NCBI GenBank assembly: GCA_002707365.1
Contig: PAMQ01000012.1
Coordinates: forward strand, 3,620-67,619
Direction: 5' to 3'
Source of the DNA: Trueperaceae bacterium
GTDB lineage: Bacteria; Deinococcota; Deinococci; Deinococcales; Trueperaceae
DNA: 64,000 nucleotides
This document shows positions 24,626 to 36,677 of the stretch, in pieces. Positions within the stretch are counted from its first letter, which is position 1. Every line of letters starts with the position of its first letter. Both the position numbers and the translations under genes were made by a program. The notes under the pieces were generated by a model. The model ran no database searches. It had not been told where the DNA came from and worked only from the letters and a program-made list of their open reading frames with translations.

Positions 24626-27600
24626 ATGACGTTACGTATTGGGATTGACGTCGGTGGCACCTTCACTGACTTCGCCTTGTATGACCATGACCGAACGTAT
24701 TTAGCTACCGACAAAGTATTAACAACTCCGACCGATCCTGTGAGAGGAATTCTGACTGGACTGGACTCACTTTTGGCAGAAACTAACCTTCCTCCACGTG
24801 TCTTTTGGGGCTCTACGGTGGTTCATGGAACCACACTCGCAACTAATTCTCTAATCGAACGAAAGGGCGCAAAGACAGCGTTGATCACTACTGAAGGCGC
24901 GAGAGACGTCTTGGAAACAGGAAGGGAAAACCGTTACGATCCGTACAAACGCTTTTTGCGCCGCGCAAAGGCGTTGATTCCTAGGCACCTGCGCAGGACC
25001 ATAACCGAAAGAGTTAGGCAGGATGGGACAACGCAAACGCCTATCGACGTCGCAGCTTTGGAGGAAATCCTAAAACAACTCCACGCTGAGTCCGTCGAAT
25101 CAATTGCGGTTTGTCTATTAAACAGTTATATCGCTCGGGAACACGAAGATCAGGTGAGGACTAAAGTAAAAGAGCTCGGCATCAATATTCCAGTAAGCTT
25201 GTCTGCCGACATCGCACCTTCCATTGGCGAATTCGTCCGAACAACAACCGTTGCAGCTAATGCCTATATCCAACCAACTATTGCGGGATACCTAGAAAGA
25301 CTAGGCGCCGCCTTGACCCAGGCCGGGCATACGGGACACCTCTACCTGATGTCGTCTGATGGGCTCCTATCTAGTACCGAAACAACATTAAAAGCACCAA
25401 TTAGGTTACTCGAGTCAGGACCCGCTGCTGGATCCCTGGCAGCAGCCGAACTGGCCCAACAAATAGGTTTGGCCAAAGTTATTGCCTTTGACATGGGTGG
25501 GACAACAACCAAAATCAGTTTGGTAACCAATGGCGAACCCCACCTCTCCTCAAGCCTTGAGGCTGCCCGAGTTGAGCGCCACCGTCGGGGCAGTGGTCTA
25601 ACAATCAAAATTCCAAGCATCGAACTTCTCGAAATAGGAGCCGGTGGCGGGAGCTTAGTAGGCTTTGATCAGATGGGGTTCCTTACCCTCGGGCCGGAGA
25701 GTGCTGGGGCAAAACCAGGGCCGGCCTGTTACGGCCTAGGAGGTTTAAAACCGACCGTTACCGATGCGAATTTACTATTGGGGTATCTTTCAGAAGATGC
25801 GTCGTTAGCGGGCGGACTTCAAATCAAAAACGAACTAGCTCTGGCTAGCATCAAAAAAGTGGCGAGAACCGCAGGAGTCACTAGTTCCGAAGCTGCCCAG
25901 AGGATACGACGTTTAGCTACAGAAATGATGGCCCAAGCGATCCACCTACACGTTACTGAAATTGGGGATGACCCACGAAACTACGATTTACTTGCCTTCG
26001 GTGGTGCAGCCCCATTACATGTCTATGATGTAGCCCGTACTTTGGGAATCAAACGCATCCACCTGACCGAGCGAGCCGGAGTTTTATCTTCGGTGGGATT
26101 GTTAACTGGTGTACCGGGGCATGAAGCTTCCCGAACTTTAATTTTGCCGCTGGCCCGTCTAGATCCTGCATCACTTGAAAGTGCCTTTTCCCAACTAAAG
26201 GAAGAAGCTCGTGTCCGTCTTGAAGGGTCTGGGGTCCCGCCAAATACTATTACCTACAATTACTCCCTTGACATGCGATACGCGGGTCAAGGTCACGATA
26301 TTGATATACCAATTGATTGTCTAACCAAGGTTTCCTCTCAAACCCTGACAAGTACTTTTGAAGTTATATATAAAACTAGGTACGGGATCCTCCAATCTGG
26401 AACACTTGAAATAAGAGCGTGTAGGATAAGGGCCAGGGGACCGAAACAACCACAAATGCACTTAAAGGGTATCCCTGATACTCTACCCAATGAAAAGACT
26501 CCCAGCCGCCTAGTTTGGTTCGAAGAAACAAATTCTCAAGTGGAAACTCCGGTTTTAAATTGGAAAGATTTCATCCCGGGATCAGCCACACCGGGCCCAT
26601 TTTTGCTGGAGGTGGATCACACCACATATGTAGTGGGACCCTCAGGGAGGTTGATGATTTCGTCTACTGGGGAGGTAACAATCCACGTTTCCCCGAAAAA
26701 GGCTACATCAGAGCGCAATTTTGAAACCGAGGTTGCGCTAGCACGATTACGCTCGGTTGCTGACGAAGCCGATCGTGCCATTCAAAAAACTGCTTTTTCT
26801 AGTGTAGTTCGCGATGCAAAAGACTACTCGCTCGTCATCACTGATCCACAGGGGGTTTGCATAGCACTGCCAACCGAATGCATGCCTTTGTTTGTCACGA
26901 GCATGCCTCGAACGATTTCATTTTTAGCTGAACTTTTTTCCGAAATCGGCCTCGTTGACGGTGATGTAATCATTACCAACGACCCTTGGATTTGTGCCGG
27001 ACACAAATCAGATATAGTGCTCGTAGCTCCAGTATTTTCTGGCCCAAAACTCGTCGCCTATGTCGGTACTATTTTGCATATTGCGGACATCGGCGGTCCC
27101 ATAGGGGACTTCCGCGCATCCGACATCTACGAAGAGGGTCTTAGCATACCGCCGGTAAAGCTGATCGCCGCTGGTCAAAAGTGTCTTGAAATTGAAAATT
27201 TAATCCTTGCGAACGTTCGGATCCCGCACCAGGTGCAAAGCGACCTGACCGCAATGTTAACTGCAATAGCTATAGCGAAAGACCGTTTAACGTCCTTACT
27301 CCAGGACGTACCCCACATGGACTTAACGGATTTAGCTAAAGAATTTCAAATAATGGCCGAACGGGTCGTACAAGAAGGTATAGCATTAATCCCTGACGAT
27401 ACCTACCAGGCCGAGTTAACAATAGACGGACCACCGAACGCTGAACAGATAGACAGCTATGACCCAGTACGACTTTCACTTTCTATCCTTAAGAAAAATA
27501 ATACATTAGGCCTTGATTTCAGTGGCTCTGACAAGCAATTAGAAAATCAGCCCATAAACGTACCAATCTCTTATACCCTTGCTGATTCGATTTACGCAGT

Positions 27601-28417
27601 TCAGTACTTAATGGCCCCAGATATACCCAATATTGGACCGCAATTTAGCCCAGTTACTGTCCTGGCCCCGAAAGGCAATATACTGAGCGCAGTGCCCCCA
27701 GTACCGGTTTACGCCCGTACCAGAACGGGATTACATATCAATACGCTTCTGAATTCGGCGTTAGCCGAAATCTTCCCAAAACAGGTGCAAGCCGCGTCTG
27801 GACACGCGATAATATTAACCGTCTCAGGCTATTACGAACAACGGGACTTTTTTAAAGTATCTATCATGCCTAAAGGTGGCATGGGGGCCACAGGTGGTCA
27901 AGATGGTGCGCATTGCACGGAATTTCCGACAAACAGCACCATGATCGAAGCAGAAATAGCCGAGTCCTTGTGTCCAATCCAAATCCACCGGTCACTACGC
28001 ATGGATTCTGGCGGGCCTGGGCGCCAGCGAGGGGGTCTAGGCAAAGTCCTAAAACTGACGTCAACTACAGAGAATCCTTTAACAATTGGATATCGACCCA
28101 ATTTCGTCTCTAATCCCCCAATCGGGTTATTGGGTGGATTACCCGGATCCTTAGCGCGAATTGAGCTAAACGGCGAGCTTCCTCAACAGAACCCCCTAAC
28201 AATCACTGAAGGAGACGTACTGACAATCTGGACAGCAGGAGGAGGTGGAATCGGAGATCCCTTTTGCCGCGATCCCAACTTGGTACGACAAGATGTAGTA
28301 GCTGGAGTAGTTTCGGCACAGCAAGCTTTGAGAATCTATGGGGTAGCTATAGACCCACGTTTTTTCGAAATAGACTTTCCTACTACCCAACAGCTACGCT
28401 CTATCAAGTCAGAATGA
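24626..28417 (+). CDS. Fused hydantoinase A/B (5-oxoprolinase-type) protein
   Basis: About 1263 residues. The N-terminal half is HyuA: MTLRIGIDVGGTFTDFALYD (ASKHA-type ATP site), STVVHGTTLATNSLIERKGA, VIAFDMGGTTTKISL and EIGAGGGS. From about residue 700 HyuB begins (VALARLRSVADEADRAIQKT; VIITNDPWICAGHKSDIVL; LHIADIGGPIGDF; MDSGGPGRQRGGLG). The single-chain A+B order and length match eukaryote-type ATP-dependent 5-oxoprolinase, which opens 5-oxoproline to glutamate; hydantoinases with other substrates share the fold. An in-frame TTG at 24617 is possible, but the ATG at 24626 gives the usual N-terminus. Stands alone, no HyuC-like neighbour. Confidence 0.88.
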   Translation: MTLRIGIDVGGTFTDFALYDHDRTYLATDKVLTTPTDPVRGILTGLDSLLAETNLPPRVFWGSTVVHGTTLATNSLIERKGAKTALITTEGARDVLETGRENRYDPYKRFLRRAKALIPRHLRRTITERVRQDGTTQTPIDVAALEEILKQLHAESVESIAVCLLNSYIAREHEDQVRTKVKELGINIPVSLSADIAPSIGEFVRTTTVAANAYIQPTIAGYLERLGAALTQAGHTGHLYLMSSDGLLSSTETTLKAPIRLLESGPAAGSLAAAELAQQIGLAKVIAFDMGGTTTKISLVTNGEPHLSSSLEAARVERHRRGSGLTIKIPSIELLEIGAGGGSLVGFDQMGFLTLGPESAGAKPGPACYGLGGLKPTVTDANLLLGYLSEDASLAGGLQIKNELALASIKKVARTAGVTSSEAAQRIRRLATEMMAQAIHLHVTEIGDDPRNYDLLAFGGAAPLHVYDVARTLGIKRIHLTERAGVLSSVGLLTGVPGHEASRTLILPLARLDPASLESAFSQLKEEARVRLEGSGVPPNTITYNYSLDMRYAGQGHDIDIPIDCLTKVSSQTLTSTFEVIYKTRYGILQSGTLEIRACRIRARGPKQPQMHLKGIPDTLPNEKTPSRLVWFEETNSQVETPVLNWKDFIPGSATPGPFLLEVDHTTYVVGPSGRLMISSTGEVTIHVSPKKATSERNFETEVALARLRSVADEADRAIQKTAFSSVVRDAKDYSLVITDPQGVCIALPTECMPLFVTSMPRTISFLAELFSEIGLVDGDVIITNDPWICAGHKSDIVLVAPVFSGPKLVAYVGTILHIADIGGPIGDFRASDIYEEGLSIPPVKLIAAGQKCLEIENLILANVRIPHQVQSDLTAMLTAIAIAKDRLTSLLQDVPHMDLTDLAKEFQIMAERVVQEGIALIPDDTYQAELTIDGPPNAEQIDSYDPVRLSLSILKKNNTLGLDFSGSDKQLENQPINVPISYTLADSIYAVQYLMAPDIPNIGPQFSPVTVLAPKGNILSAVPPVPVYARTRTGLHINTLLNSALAEIFPKQVQAASGHAIILTVSGYYEQRDFFKVSIMPKGGMGATGGQDGAHCTEFPTNSTMIEAEIAESLCPIQIHRSLRMDSGGPGRQRGGLGKVLKLTSTTENPLTIGYRPNFVSNPPIGLLGGLPGSLARIELNGELPQQNPLTITEGDVLTIWTAGGGGIGDPFCRDPNLVRQDVVAGVVSAQQALRIYGVAIDPRFFEIDFPTTQQLRSIKSE

Positions 28418-28567
28418 TTTCTTGCGCTTCAGCCGTTGATTCCTATGTAGTTGGATAAGAACCAATCCAAACTAAAGATGAAAGCTTTTTTGACAAAAGG
28501 TTTTAGGCTTTGGGTTTGCGTTGGAATCAAACGAGATAATAGCCTTTCTGCACGTATTTTTAGGATC

Positions 28568-28596
28568 TTGACACTTGGTAGCGTGTCTACTAACAT
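28568..28596 (+). promoter_or_regulatory. Predicted promoter of the lysine (homocitrate) operon
   Basis: A perfect TTGACA (28568-28573), 17-base spacer, TAACAT (28591-28596), about 88 bases before the first gene. It leaves a leader of roughly 80 bases that contains the hairpin at 28646-28671. Confidence 0.55.
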
Positions 28597-28609
28597 ACAG
28601 ACTGCTTAA

Positions 28610-31084
<2,475 letters not shown>

Positions 31085-31095
<11 letters not shown>

Positions 31096-31606
31096 CAATA
31101 TAACCTCCAAAGGGAGCAATCAAATATGGAAATTCGGTGACGCTATTAATACCGACGATATTCTCCCAGGAAAATATGCCCCATTGATGGTCGGTGAGGA
31201 AAACTATCACAAATACACGTTCGCCCATCTCCGACCAGAATTTGCAGAGACGGTCCAACCGGGAGACGTTCTTGTGGGAGGATGGAACTGGGGATTAGGA
31301 TCTAGCAGAGAATACGCCCCAAGTGCACTAAAAAAACTCGGAGTTGCAGGAATAATTGCTAAAAGTTTCGCACGAATTCACTTCCGCAATCTAATAAATC
31401 TCGGTATTCCTGCCATTGCCGGCCCGGAAATCGTTGACTTTTTCCAGGATCACGATCCTATATCCTTTGACCCGATTAATGGTTATGTGACCGTAGCTAA
31501 TACCGATTATAGACTTCCCCCACTGGGTGCCTTTGCAGAAGAAATATTAAAAGCTGGTTCTCTTATGGAGCACTTTCGACAACACAATCGGTTTCCTGGC
31601 GAATAA
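31085..31606 (+). CDS. lysU: Homoaconitase small subunit
   Basis: 173 residues, LeuD/aconitase swivel domain: WKFGDAINTDDILPGKYAPL, VLVGGWNWGLGSSREYAPSA, KSFARIHFRNLINLGIPAI. The YAPLM-type loop after DDILPGK corresponds to the substrate-recognition loop that differs between homoaconitase and isopropylmalate isomerase. It overlaps the end of lysT by 11 bases, so it is translationally coupled. Homoisocitrate dehydrogenase and the LysW/X/Z/J/K genes are not in the window. Confidence 0.87.
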
Positions 31607-32267
31607 ATTGCCGCCCGCCAGAAACTCCTTATTGTTACAATCCTGCGCGCACATTTAATCAAAAGCCTTTTTTAGACTTACCCCTACGGCACGAGGCTCA
31701 CCAATAGCGCTATCACGGATCAATTTCAAGCTTCTGAAGCCATTACGCAGCATCTTTTTCCCAAAAAAGCGGCAGCGCCAAATTGCTTTGCGGCTGCGCT
31801 TAAGGCAGGCCTTTAGTTTGCTTGGTAGGAGTGACCTGGATGTAATGGCGAAGCGCTTCGCTTTGAAGAAACTTAAGACGTTGATTACCTTTTTCCAAAA
31901 GAGTCGCTTTTTTGATAGCGAGGAGACAAGCGAAGTCTTATTTGCAGACTTACAGCTAACCTTAACTTCATGGCAGGCAAAGAGTTCGCAGGAGATCCGC
32001 GTGAAGCAATCATCGGAGTCTGTCGGGTTAAGTGGTTGAGGTGTCCGACGCTCAGCTTAACCCTTACCCGTGACACCAGGTAGGGCCAAGCTGTCTGGGC
32101 CTACCTGGTCGCGAGTGGCGTTCAGTTGGTCGCAGCATGACGCGGAAGATGCAGGACCACATGCTGGGAGGATCACCCGCAGATGACGCCTAACCATCAG
32201 TTATGCGGACCTATCGACTTTTTTTCAAAAAGATAACCTTGCTTATATGGTTAGTAGGAATTGCCCG
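31607..32267. other. 661-bp region without a supported gene, at the edge of an accessory patch
   Basis: No recognisable protein. Holds a 14-bp perfect palindrome (GCGAAGCGCTTCGC, 31848-31861), an imperfect direct repeat of GCGGCAGCGC/GCGGCTGCGC near 31770-31800, and a strong inverted repeat at 32075-32109. A short frame from about 31970 (MAGKEFAGDPREAIIGV) looks protein-like but has no family and no clear ends. It may be a decayed gene or mobile-element remnant. Confidence 0.4.
32075..32109. repeat. 10-bp perfect inverted repeat (hairpin) in the gene-free stretch
   Basis: ACCAGGTAGG (32075-32084) and CCTACCTGGT (32100-32109), extendable by two inner CC/GG pairs across one mismatch. No poly-T after it on either strand. 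Confidence 0.55.
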
Positions 32268-33299
32268 TTAAAGTTCAGCTAAGACAGCTCGAGCCTTAGC
32301 GCTTTCAGGTGCGTCAGGATTGTTCTTGACTGTTTGTTTGACGCGGTAAAGAGCATGTTCATTGCCCGCTCGAGCCAACTCTAATGCCTCCGCAAAGCCT
32401 TTTTCTCCAAAGCTTGTATCGAACGGCACGACAGGATTATCAAGCTGCTGCCAATAGTATTTCAGGTCATCAGTTTTCCAATCGGCATAAATCTCTTCCC
32501 AACTAAGCTGGCTGGGGCCATGGGGATCTAGCATATGAGCTGCAATTGGGTCTCCAATTGCTTGATAGCGGTTGTCTAACGACATGCGCAATTTATCCTC
32601 AGTGGAATTAGGTAGAGCTTTGTGAATGGTTAAAGCAGGAAAAAAGAGGGTATCACCAATTTCATAATTAGTGCTGTGCCAAATGGGGTTCACATCCTCG
32701 TGGACCGTTTCATCTACCAACAGCCCCCCTGCTCCTAAAGAAAAATGATGGTCCAGCACACGGTTCACTTTGTGCGAGCCTGGAATAACCGCCAAACCCC
32801 CAAGCTCAATAGGACAATCGCCAATGGGTGCCCAGCAGGTGATGTTGTCGAAGCTTCCCTGGAAGTGAACAAAATCCTGATGTTTTGGGGTGGTGTGTTC
32901 GGTGTATTTGGGAAACCAGATACGGGCTACCTTTTGAGGCTGGGGCATGATGGGCTTGCCCATAATTTTCTCGACCATGCCGGTTACCTCAGGCCAGTGA
33001 GCAGAGCGGTGGAAGGACTCGAGTTTATAGGTCCTAGCGTAGCCTGCGCTATATTCGTTATCACCTTCGGTGTATTGCATGCTTATGTCTGCAATCCCGT
33101 CCATTGGGTCGGTGCCTTGAATAAGCCAGCCTGCTTGTTGAACAGCTGTCATCATCTCACGGCGCAATTTGCGAAGTTTATCAGGTGACTGCAATTGTTT
33201 GAAAAAGAGATAGCCTTCCTCTGCCATGCGGTGCTGAAGTTCAGCCTCGTCATTCATGGCATCATTTGAAACACGTAGTTCTTTTAATTCCTGCATCAT
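32268..33299 (-). CDS. Phytanoyl-CoA dioxygenase (PhyH) family protein
   Basis: 343 residues. Fe(II)/2-oxoglutarate oxygenase fold. The metal triad appears as H-x-D in TPKHQDFVHFQG (~140) and the distal His in FPALTIHKALPNS (~223); LGGLAVIPGSHKV and RMSLDNRYQ (2-oxoglutarate arginine) are typical. Substrate unknown: bacterial members hydroxylate small metabolites and natural products. The start ATG at 33299 has GGAGG a few bases upstream (33302-33306 on the + strand reads cctcc). Coding bases lean to G on the + strand unlike the surrounding chromosome, hinting at acquisition. Confidence 0.85.
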   Translation of the reverse strand: MMQELKELRVSNDAMNDEAELQHRMAEEGYLFFKQLQSPDKLRKLRREMMTAVQQAGWLIQGTDPMDGIADISMQYTEGDNEYSAGYARTYKLESFHRSAHWPEVTGMVEKIMGKPIMPQPQKVARIWFPKYTEHTTPKHQDFVHFQGSFDNITCWAPIGDCPIELGGLAVIPGSHKVNRVLDHHFSLGAGGLLVDETVHEDVNPIWHSTNYEIGDTLFFPALTIHKALPNSTEDKLRMSLDNRYQAIGDPIAAHMLDPHGPSQLSWEEIYADWKTDDLKYYWQQLDNPVVPFDTSFGEKGFAEALELARAGNEHALYRVKQTVKNNPDAPESAKARAVLAEL

Positions 33300-33513
33300 T
33301 TGGGCCTCCTAAAGCTTATGAATATTTAGACCTGTTCAAGAATGCATCGATTTCCATTGTGACACAGGCTCATCTAGAAAACATTGAATCGTTTATTTCT
33401 TAACTAATTTTGCTACGTCGAGTATCATGCTTAAAGAGGTTCTAAGTAACGGGTGCACAAGCTAATCTCTATTTTTTAGAGGTTTTTGGTGACGAGGAGT
33501 TGGAAACACTGAC

Positions 33514-34332
33514 ATGATAACTTCTGATCTTGGTAAGCGCATGCGTATTCGCAGGATAATGCGAAACGGACGAGTGCTGGTTCTGCCGTTCGATCATCCG
33601 ATTTACTTTGGACCCTTGCCAGGTTCAGAGGATCCGGCAAAACTGACGGCCCTGGCCAGGGAAAACGGCGCCACGGCGGTATTGCTTACGGCGGGTGCTT
33701 TGCGTCAAGCTGCTCCCGAGACGGGCGACCTGGGTGTGATCATGCGTATCGACACGACGATTAGTCGCCTCGGAGGACCTGACACCGTAATGCATCTACT
33801 TCACGATGTCGAGGAAGCTTCCTCCCTAGGGGCAGATATGGTGGTTGTGAACTGCTACATTGGGATCGGCGACACGGATATTGAGCATGACCTGCTAGTT
33901 AAGCTCGCGGATGTGTCTGCCGACTGCGAGAAGATGGGCATGCCGTTATGCGGTGAGATCATCCCTCGTGTTTCGTATAAGGATCAGCCAAACGCCATGC
34001 CGACTTCCGAGGACATGGCTATAGCGATGCGTTACGGGTTGGAGTATGGCTGCGACTTGGTGAAGACCGTCTATAACGGTGATAAAGCGGGCTATGCTAA
34101 AGCCATTTCGAAATCCCATTTGCCTGTGATTATGGCGGGAGGGCCGAAAAGCGATGATGACACCGCGATATTTCGACAACTTAAGGAAGTGATGGATGCT
34201 GGAGCTGTCGGTGCAGCAATAGGTAGGCGAGTGTGGGGAAGCGACAGACCTGAGGTGACTTTAAGGGCAATCAAGTCCATAGTGATAGACGATGCTTCCG
34301 TGGAAGAAGCCCTCGCGATCTTCATGGAATAA
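33514..34332 (+). CDS. DeoC/LacD-family class I aldolase
   Basis: 272 residues, Schiff-base TIM-barrel of the archaeal-type fructose-bisphosphate aldolase/ADH-synthase group. Motifs: VLVLPFDHPIYFGPLPG, an early loop with the Asp of the active site; DMVVVNCYIG; GEIIPRVSYKD; the catalytic lysine in GCDLVKTVYNGD (~181); VIMAGGPKSDD and AAIGRRVWGSDRP for phosphate binding. Such enzymes split or form sugar phosphates or make 2-amino-3,7-dideoxyheptulosonate; reaction not determined. ATG 33514 preceded by GACGAGGAGTTGG. Divergent from the PhyH gene with a 214-bp gap. Confidence 0.8.
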   Translation: MITSDLGKRMRIRRIMRNGRVLVLPFDHPIYFGPLPGSEDPAKLTALARENGATAVLLTAGALRQAAPETGDLGVIMRIDTTISRLGGPDTVMHLLHDVEEASSLGADMVVVNCYIGIGDTDIEHDLLVKLADVSADCEKMGMPLCGEIIPRVSYKDQPNAMPTSEDMAIAMRYGLEYGCDLVKTVYNGDKAGYAKAISKSHLPVIMAGGPKSDDDTAIFRQLKEVMDAGAVGAAIGRRVWGSDRPEVTLRAIKSIVIDDASVEEALAIFME

Positions 34333-34667
34333 CCCGTAGAACAGCCTCATTCTCCCAAGCTTCACCGGCAAGACCTTAGGGCATGGGGACATCGCGAGAA
34401 GCAGAGGTGATTTCATTTAAAAGCGTCACCGGTCAAGATCCACGTGCATGACCTCCGGACGCTTCCGCCACAAAAGTCACGCTAGCTGATGGTAGGCGAA
34501 GATAGGTGGTAAATCCCGGCCGTACAGGCCTCCCTTGGCTATGCTTACCCTTATACTGACCCGCAGATCTAAGTGTTACCCCTTAAGAATGCCATCCAAA
34601 CAGGGACGTTCAAACCGCTTGATAATCCCGCTGGTTTACGAGATCCCGCAGAACCATAGATTGAGAC
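34333..34667. other. Gene-free stretch between the aldolase and tRNA-Met
   Basis: Nothing supported. CACCGGCAAGACC and CACCGGTCAAGATCC form a loose direct repeat near 34353 and 34429. It ends at the tRNA-Met terminator. Confidence 0.4.
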
Positions 34668-34704
34668 AAAAACAGGACGAGGAAGTAGCAATATCCTCGT
34701 CCTG
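34668..34704 (-). terminator. Rho-independent terminator of tRNA-Met
   Basis: On the minus strand CAGGACGAGGA (complement of 34694-34704), a 10-base loop and TCCTCGTCCTG (complement of 34673-34683) form a perfect 11-bp stem followed by five Ts. It begins five bases after the tRNA CCA end. The clearest terminator in the window. Confidence 0.9.
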
Positions 34705-34709
34705 AACTT

Positions 34710-34786
34710 TGGTAGCGATGGACGGACTTGAACCGTCGACCTCACGATTATGAGTCGTGCGCTCTAACCAGCTGAGCTACATCGCC
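34710..34786 (-). tRNA. tRNA-Met (CAT), elongator-like
   Basis: Minus-strand cloverleaf: acceptor GGCGATG with CATCGCT, D-arm GCTC/GAGC, anticodon stem CACGA/TCGTG with loop CTCATAA (anticodon CAT), T-arm GACGG TTCAAGT CCGTC, then A and encoded CCA. The 1-72 position is a G-U pair, not the C-A mismatch of initiator tRNA. A CAT anticodon could also be tRNA-Ile2 after lysidine modification, judged less likely. Confidence 0.9.
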
Positions 34787-35184
34787 GCAGCGACACCTGT
34801 GTAGTTACTCTAATACCGCTACACTCGGGCGAATAATATCATTTTGAACGGCCCAGGGGTATTTGAGACCGACTTCATATTGTTAACTTCGAGCGAAGGC
34901 CCCCGGCTGCCAACATAACCAAACGAACATGTAGTAATTTATATACACAGCATTTAATCCAGTAAGTTTTGTTCACAATTCCAAAGAAACCACTATTAAC
35001 CCAATGATGCCCTAACCATGAACGCTGAGCCATTCCTTTGTCTTTTTTAGCGTTCAGCACTAGTAATTTCCGAACTAACAAAAATAATTTTGATTTTTTC
35101 TCCATCAGAACCGGTTTTCCAAGTCTACTTCCGCCCCAGATATTAGCCCCATCAGCCCTTGGCTGTGATATCTTCAGTGCCGGA
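34787..35184. other. 398-bp divergent region between tRNA-Met and gcvT
   Basis: Should hold the tRNA-Met promoter (minus) and the gcv promoter (plus), but no hexamer pair stands out. GTGTAG (34799-34804) and CTACAC (34819-34824) form a 6-bp dyad upstream of the tRNA. No glycine riboswitch core was recognised. Confidence 0.4.
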
Positions 35185-36237
35185 ATGAAAACTACACCGC
35201 TCTTTGATCTCCATAAACAACTTGGAGCGAGAATGGTTGATTTTTCTAATTGGCAAATGCCCCTTCAATACCCAACCGGAATTAATCAGGAACACATGGC
35301 GGTTCGCACTAACGTGGGTTTATTCGACGTAAGCCACATGGGGCAACTCAGGATTATCGGCCACCAGGCTACCGAATTTCTGCAATACAACACACTCAAC
35401 GACCCAACCTCTTTAAAGGTGGGTCGAGGACAGTATTCAATGATTCCCAATCAAAGAGGTGGTCTCGTTGACGATATTTATCTATATCGGGATAAGCTCG
35501 ACAATTACCTGATGATTCCCAATGCTGGTAATACCACGAAGGTTAAACACCAACTGAAACTCCAGGCTGAAAAATACGATTGCCACGTTGTAGATGAAAC
35601 CGAAACATGGGCACTGTTGGCTCTCCAAGGCCCGGGAAGTGCAGTTCTTCTGGATCGGTTTGTTGAAAATGACCTGACAATGTTAAGAAAGAATTCGTAT
35701 GTAGAAACCACACTTTCAGGGTGTCCCGCCCGCCTTGCTCGGACAGGCTACACCGGAGAGGACGGTTTCGAAATCTTCTGCAGACCAACGGACGCCTATA
35801 TTATCTGGTCTCTACTGACGGAAGCCGGGGCTACTCCATGTGGTTTGGGAGCCCGAGACACGCTCCGTCTTGAAGCTGGGTTCCCCTTGTTCGGCAACGA
35901 ATTTACCGGGGATACTAATCCCTTATGCACCAGTTACGCTTGGGTGGTAAAAGACAAGCCTTTCTACGGCAGAAAAGCTATGTGGGGAACTAAATGCCTT
36001 AAGGTGTTAAGAGGAATTAAGCTGCACCGCCGAGGAATAGCAAGGCATGGATATAGAATTTTAAAAAATGACCAAGAAATCGGTGAGGTTACCTCAGGAA
36101 CCATTTCTCCTATGACTCGCGAAAGCATAGCATTAGGCTGGGTTGAAACCGAACATAGTAACGACGGAACTTCGCTAGCCATTGAAATCAGGGGGCAGCG
36201 CGTGGACGCAACAATAACAACACCCCCATTCTTCTAA
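35185..36237 (+). CDS. gcvT: Glycine cleavage system T protein (aminomethyltransferase)
   Basis: 350 residues from ATG 35185; an open extension back to 35038 has no family likeness. Transfers the methylene group of glycine from lipoyl-GcvH to tetrahydrofolate and releases ammonia. Motifs: TPLFDLHKQLGARMVDFSNW at the N-terminus, FDVSHMGQLRI, QYSMIPNQRGGLVDDIYLYR, ARTGYTGEDGFEIF, GLGARDTLRLEAGFPLFGNE, and the C-terminal GEVTSGTISPM. First gene of gcvT-gcvH-gcvPA-gcvPB. Confidence 0.95.
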   Translation: MKTTPLFDLHKQLGARMVDFSNWQMPLQYPTGINQEHMAVRTNVGLFDVSHMGQLRIIGHQATEFLQYNTLNDPTSLKVGRGQYSMIPNQRGGLVDDIYLYRDKLDNYLMIPNAGNTTKVKHQLKLQAEKYDCHVVDETETWALLALQGPGSAVLLDRFVENDLTMLRKNSYVETTLSGCPARLARTGYTGEDGFEIFCRPTDAYIIWSLLTEAGATPCGLGARDTLRLEAGFPLFGNEFTGDTNPLCTSYAWVVKDKPFYGRKAMWGTKCLKVLRGIKLHRRGIARHGYRILKNDQEIGEVTSGTISPMTRESIALGWVETEHSNDGTSLAIEIRGQRVDATITTPPFF

Positions 36238-36288
36238 AGACGCCCTACACCAAAAACCGGTACTAGAGACTTACATTAAGGAGGCATA

Positions 36289-36675
36289 ATGGATTTTCCA
36301 GAAGATTTACGATACACATCTACCCATGAATGGGCTTCGGCCGCTGAAAATGGTGTAATCACAATAGGGATTACAGACTTCGCTCAAGACCAACTCGGGG
36401 ACGTCGTTTTCGTAGAACTGCCCCAACTTGGAGACCAGTTTGAACAAGGTGACCCGGTCGCTGTTGTGGAATCGGTAAAAACTGCCTCAGATATTTACGC
36501 ACCAACTAAGGGGACGGTCGTTGAGGTCAATTCCAACCTCGAGGACAGTCCAGAAGAAATTAATTCCGATCCGTATTCAAGTGGTTGGATATTTAGGCTG
36601 TCTATCGACAGCACCAATGAGATGTCTAATTTGTTGGATGCAACGGCCTATCGCCTTAACGCCGTGGAGGAATAA
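36289..36675 (+). CDS. gcvH: Glycine cleavage system H protein
   Basis: 128 residues, the lipoyl carrier of the complex. The lipoylated lysine is in [18 protein letters not shown] (K near 64); RYTSTHEWA at the start and [19 protein letters not shown] at the end are conserved. A strong AAGGAGG lies six bases before the ATG. The 51-bp gap after gcvT holds no terminator. Confidence 0.96.
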   Translation: MDFPEDLRYTSTHEWASAAENGVITIGITDFAQDQLGDVVFVELPQLGDQFEQGDPVAVVESVKTASDIYAPTKGTVVEVNSNLEDSPEEINSDPYSSGWIFRLSIDSTNEMSNLLDATAYRLNAVEE

Positions 36676-36677
36676 AG

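Noticed and set aside
31788-32039. 83-residue open frame in the gene-free stretch
   Set aside because: No family likeness, no clear ribosome site, and it overlaps palindromes; possibly part of a decayed gene but unsupported.
32180-32215. Integron attC-like GCCTAAC...GTTATGC pair
   Set aside because: The two core-like boxes are only five bases apart, far shorter than any attC, and no integrase is present.
34787-35184. Glycine riboswitch upstream of gcvT
   Set aside because: No tandem aptamer core was recognised by eye; a covariance search would settle it.
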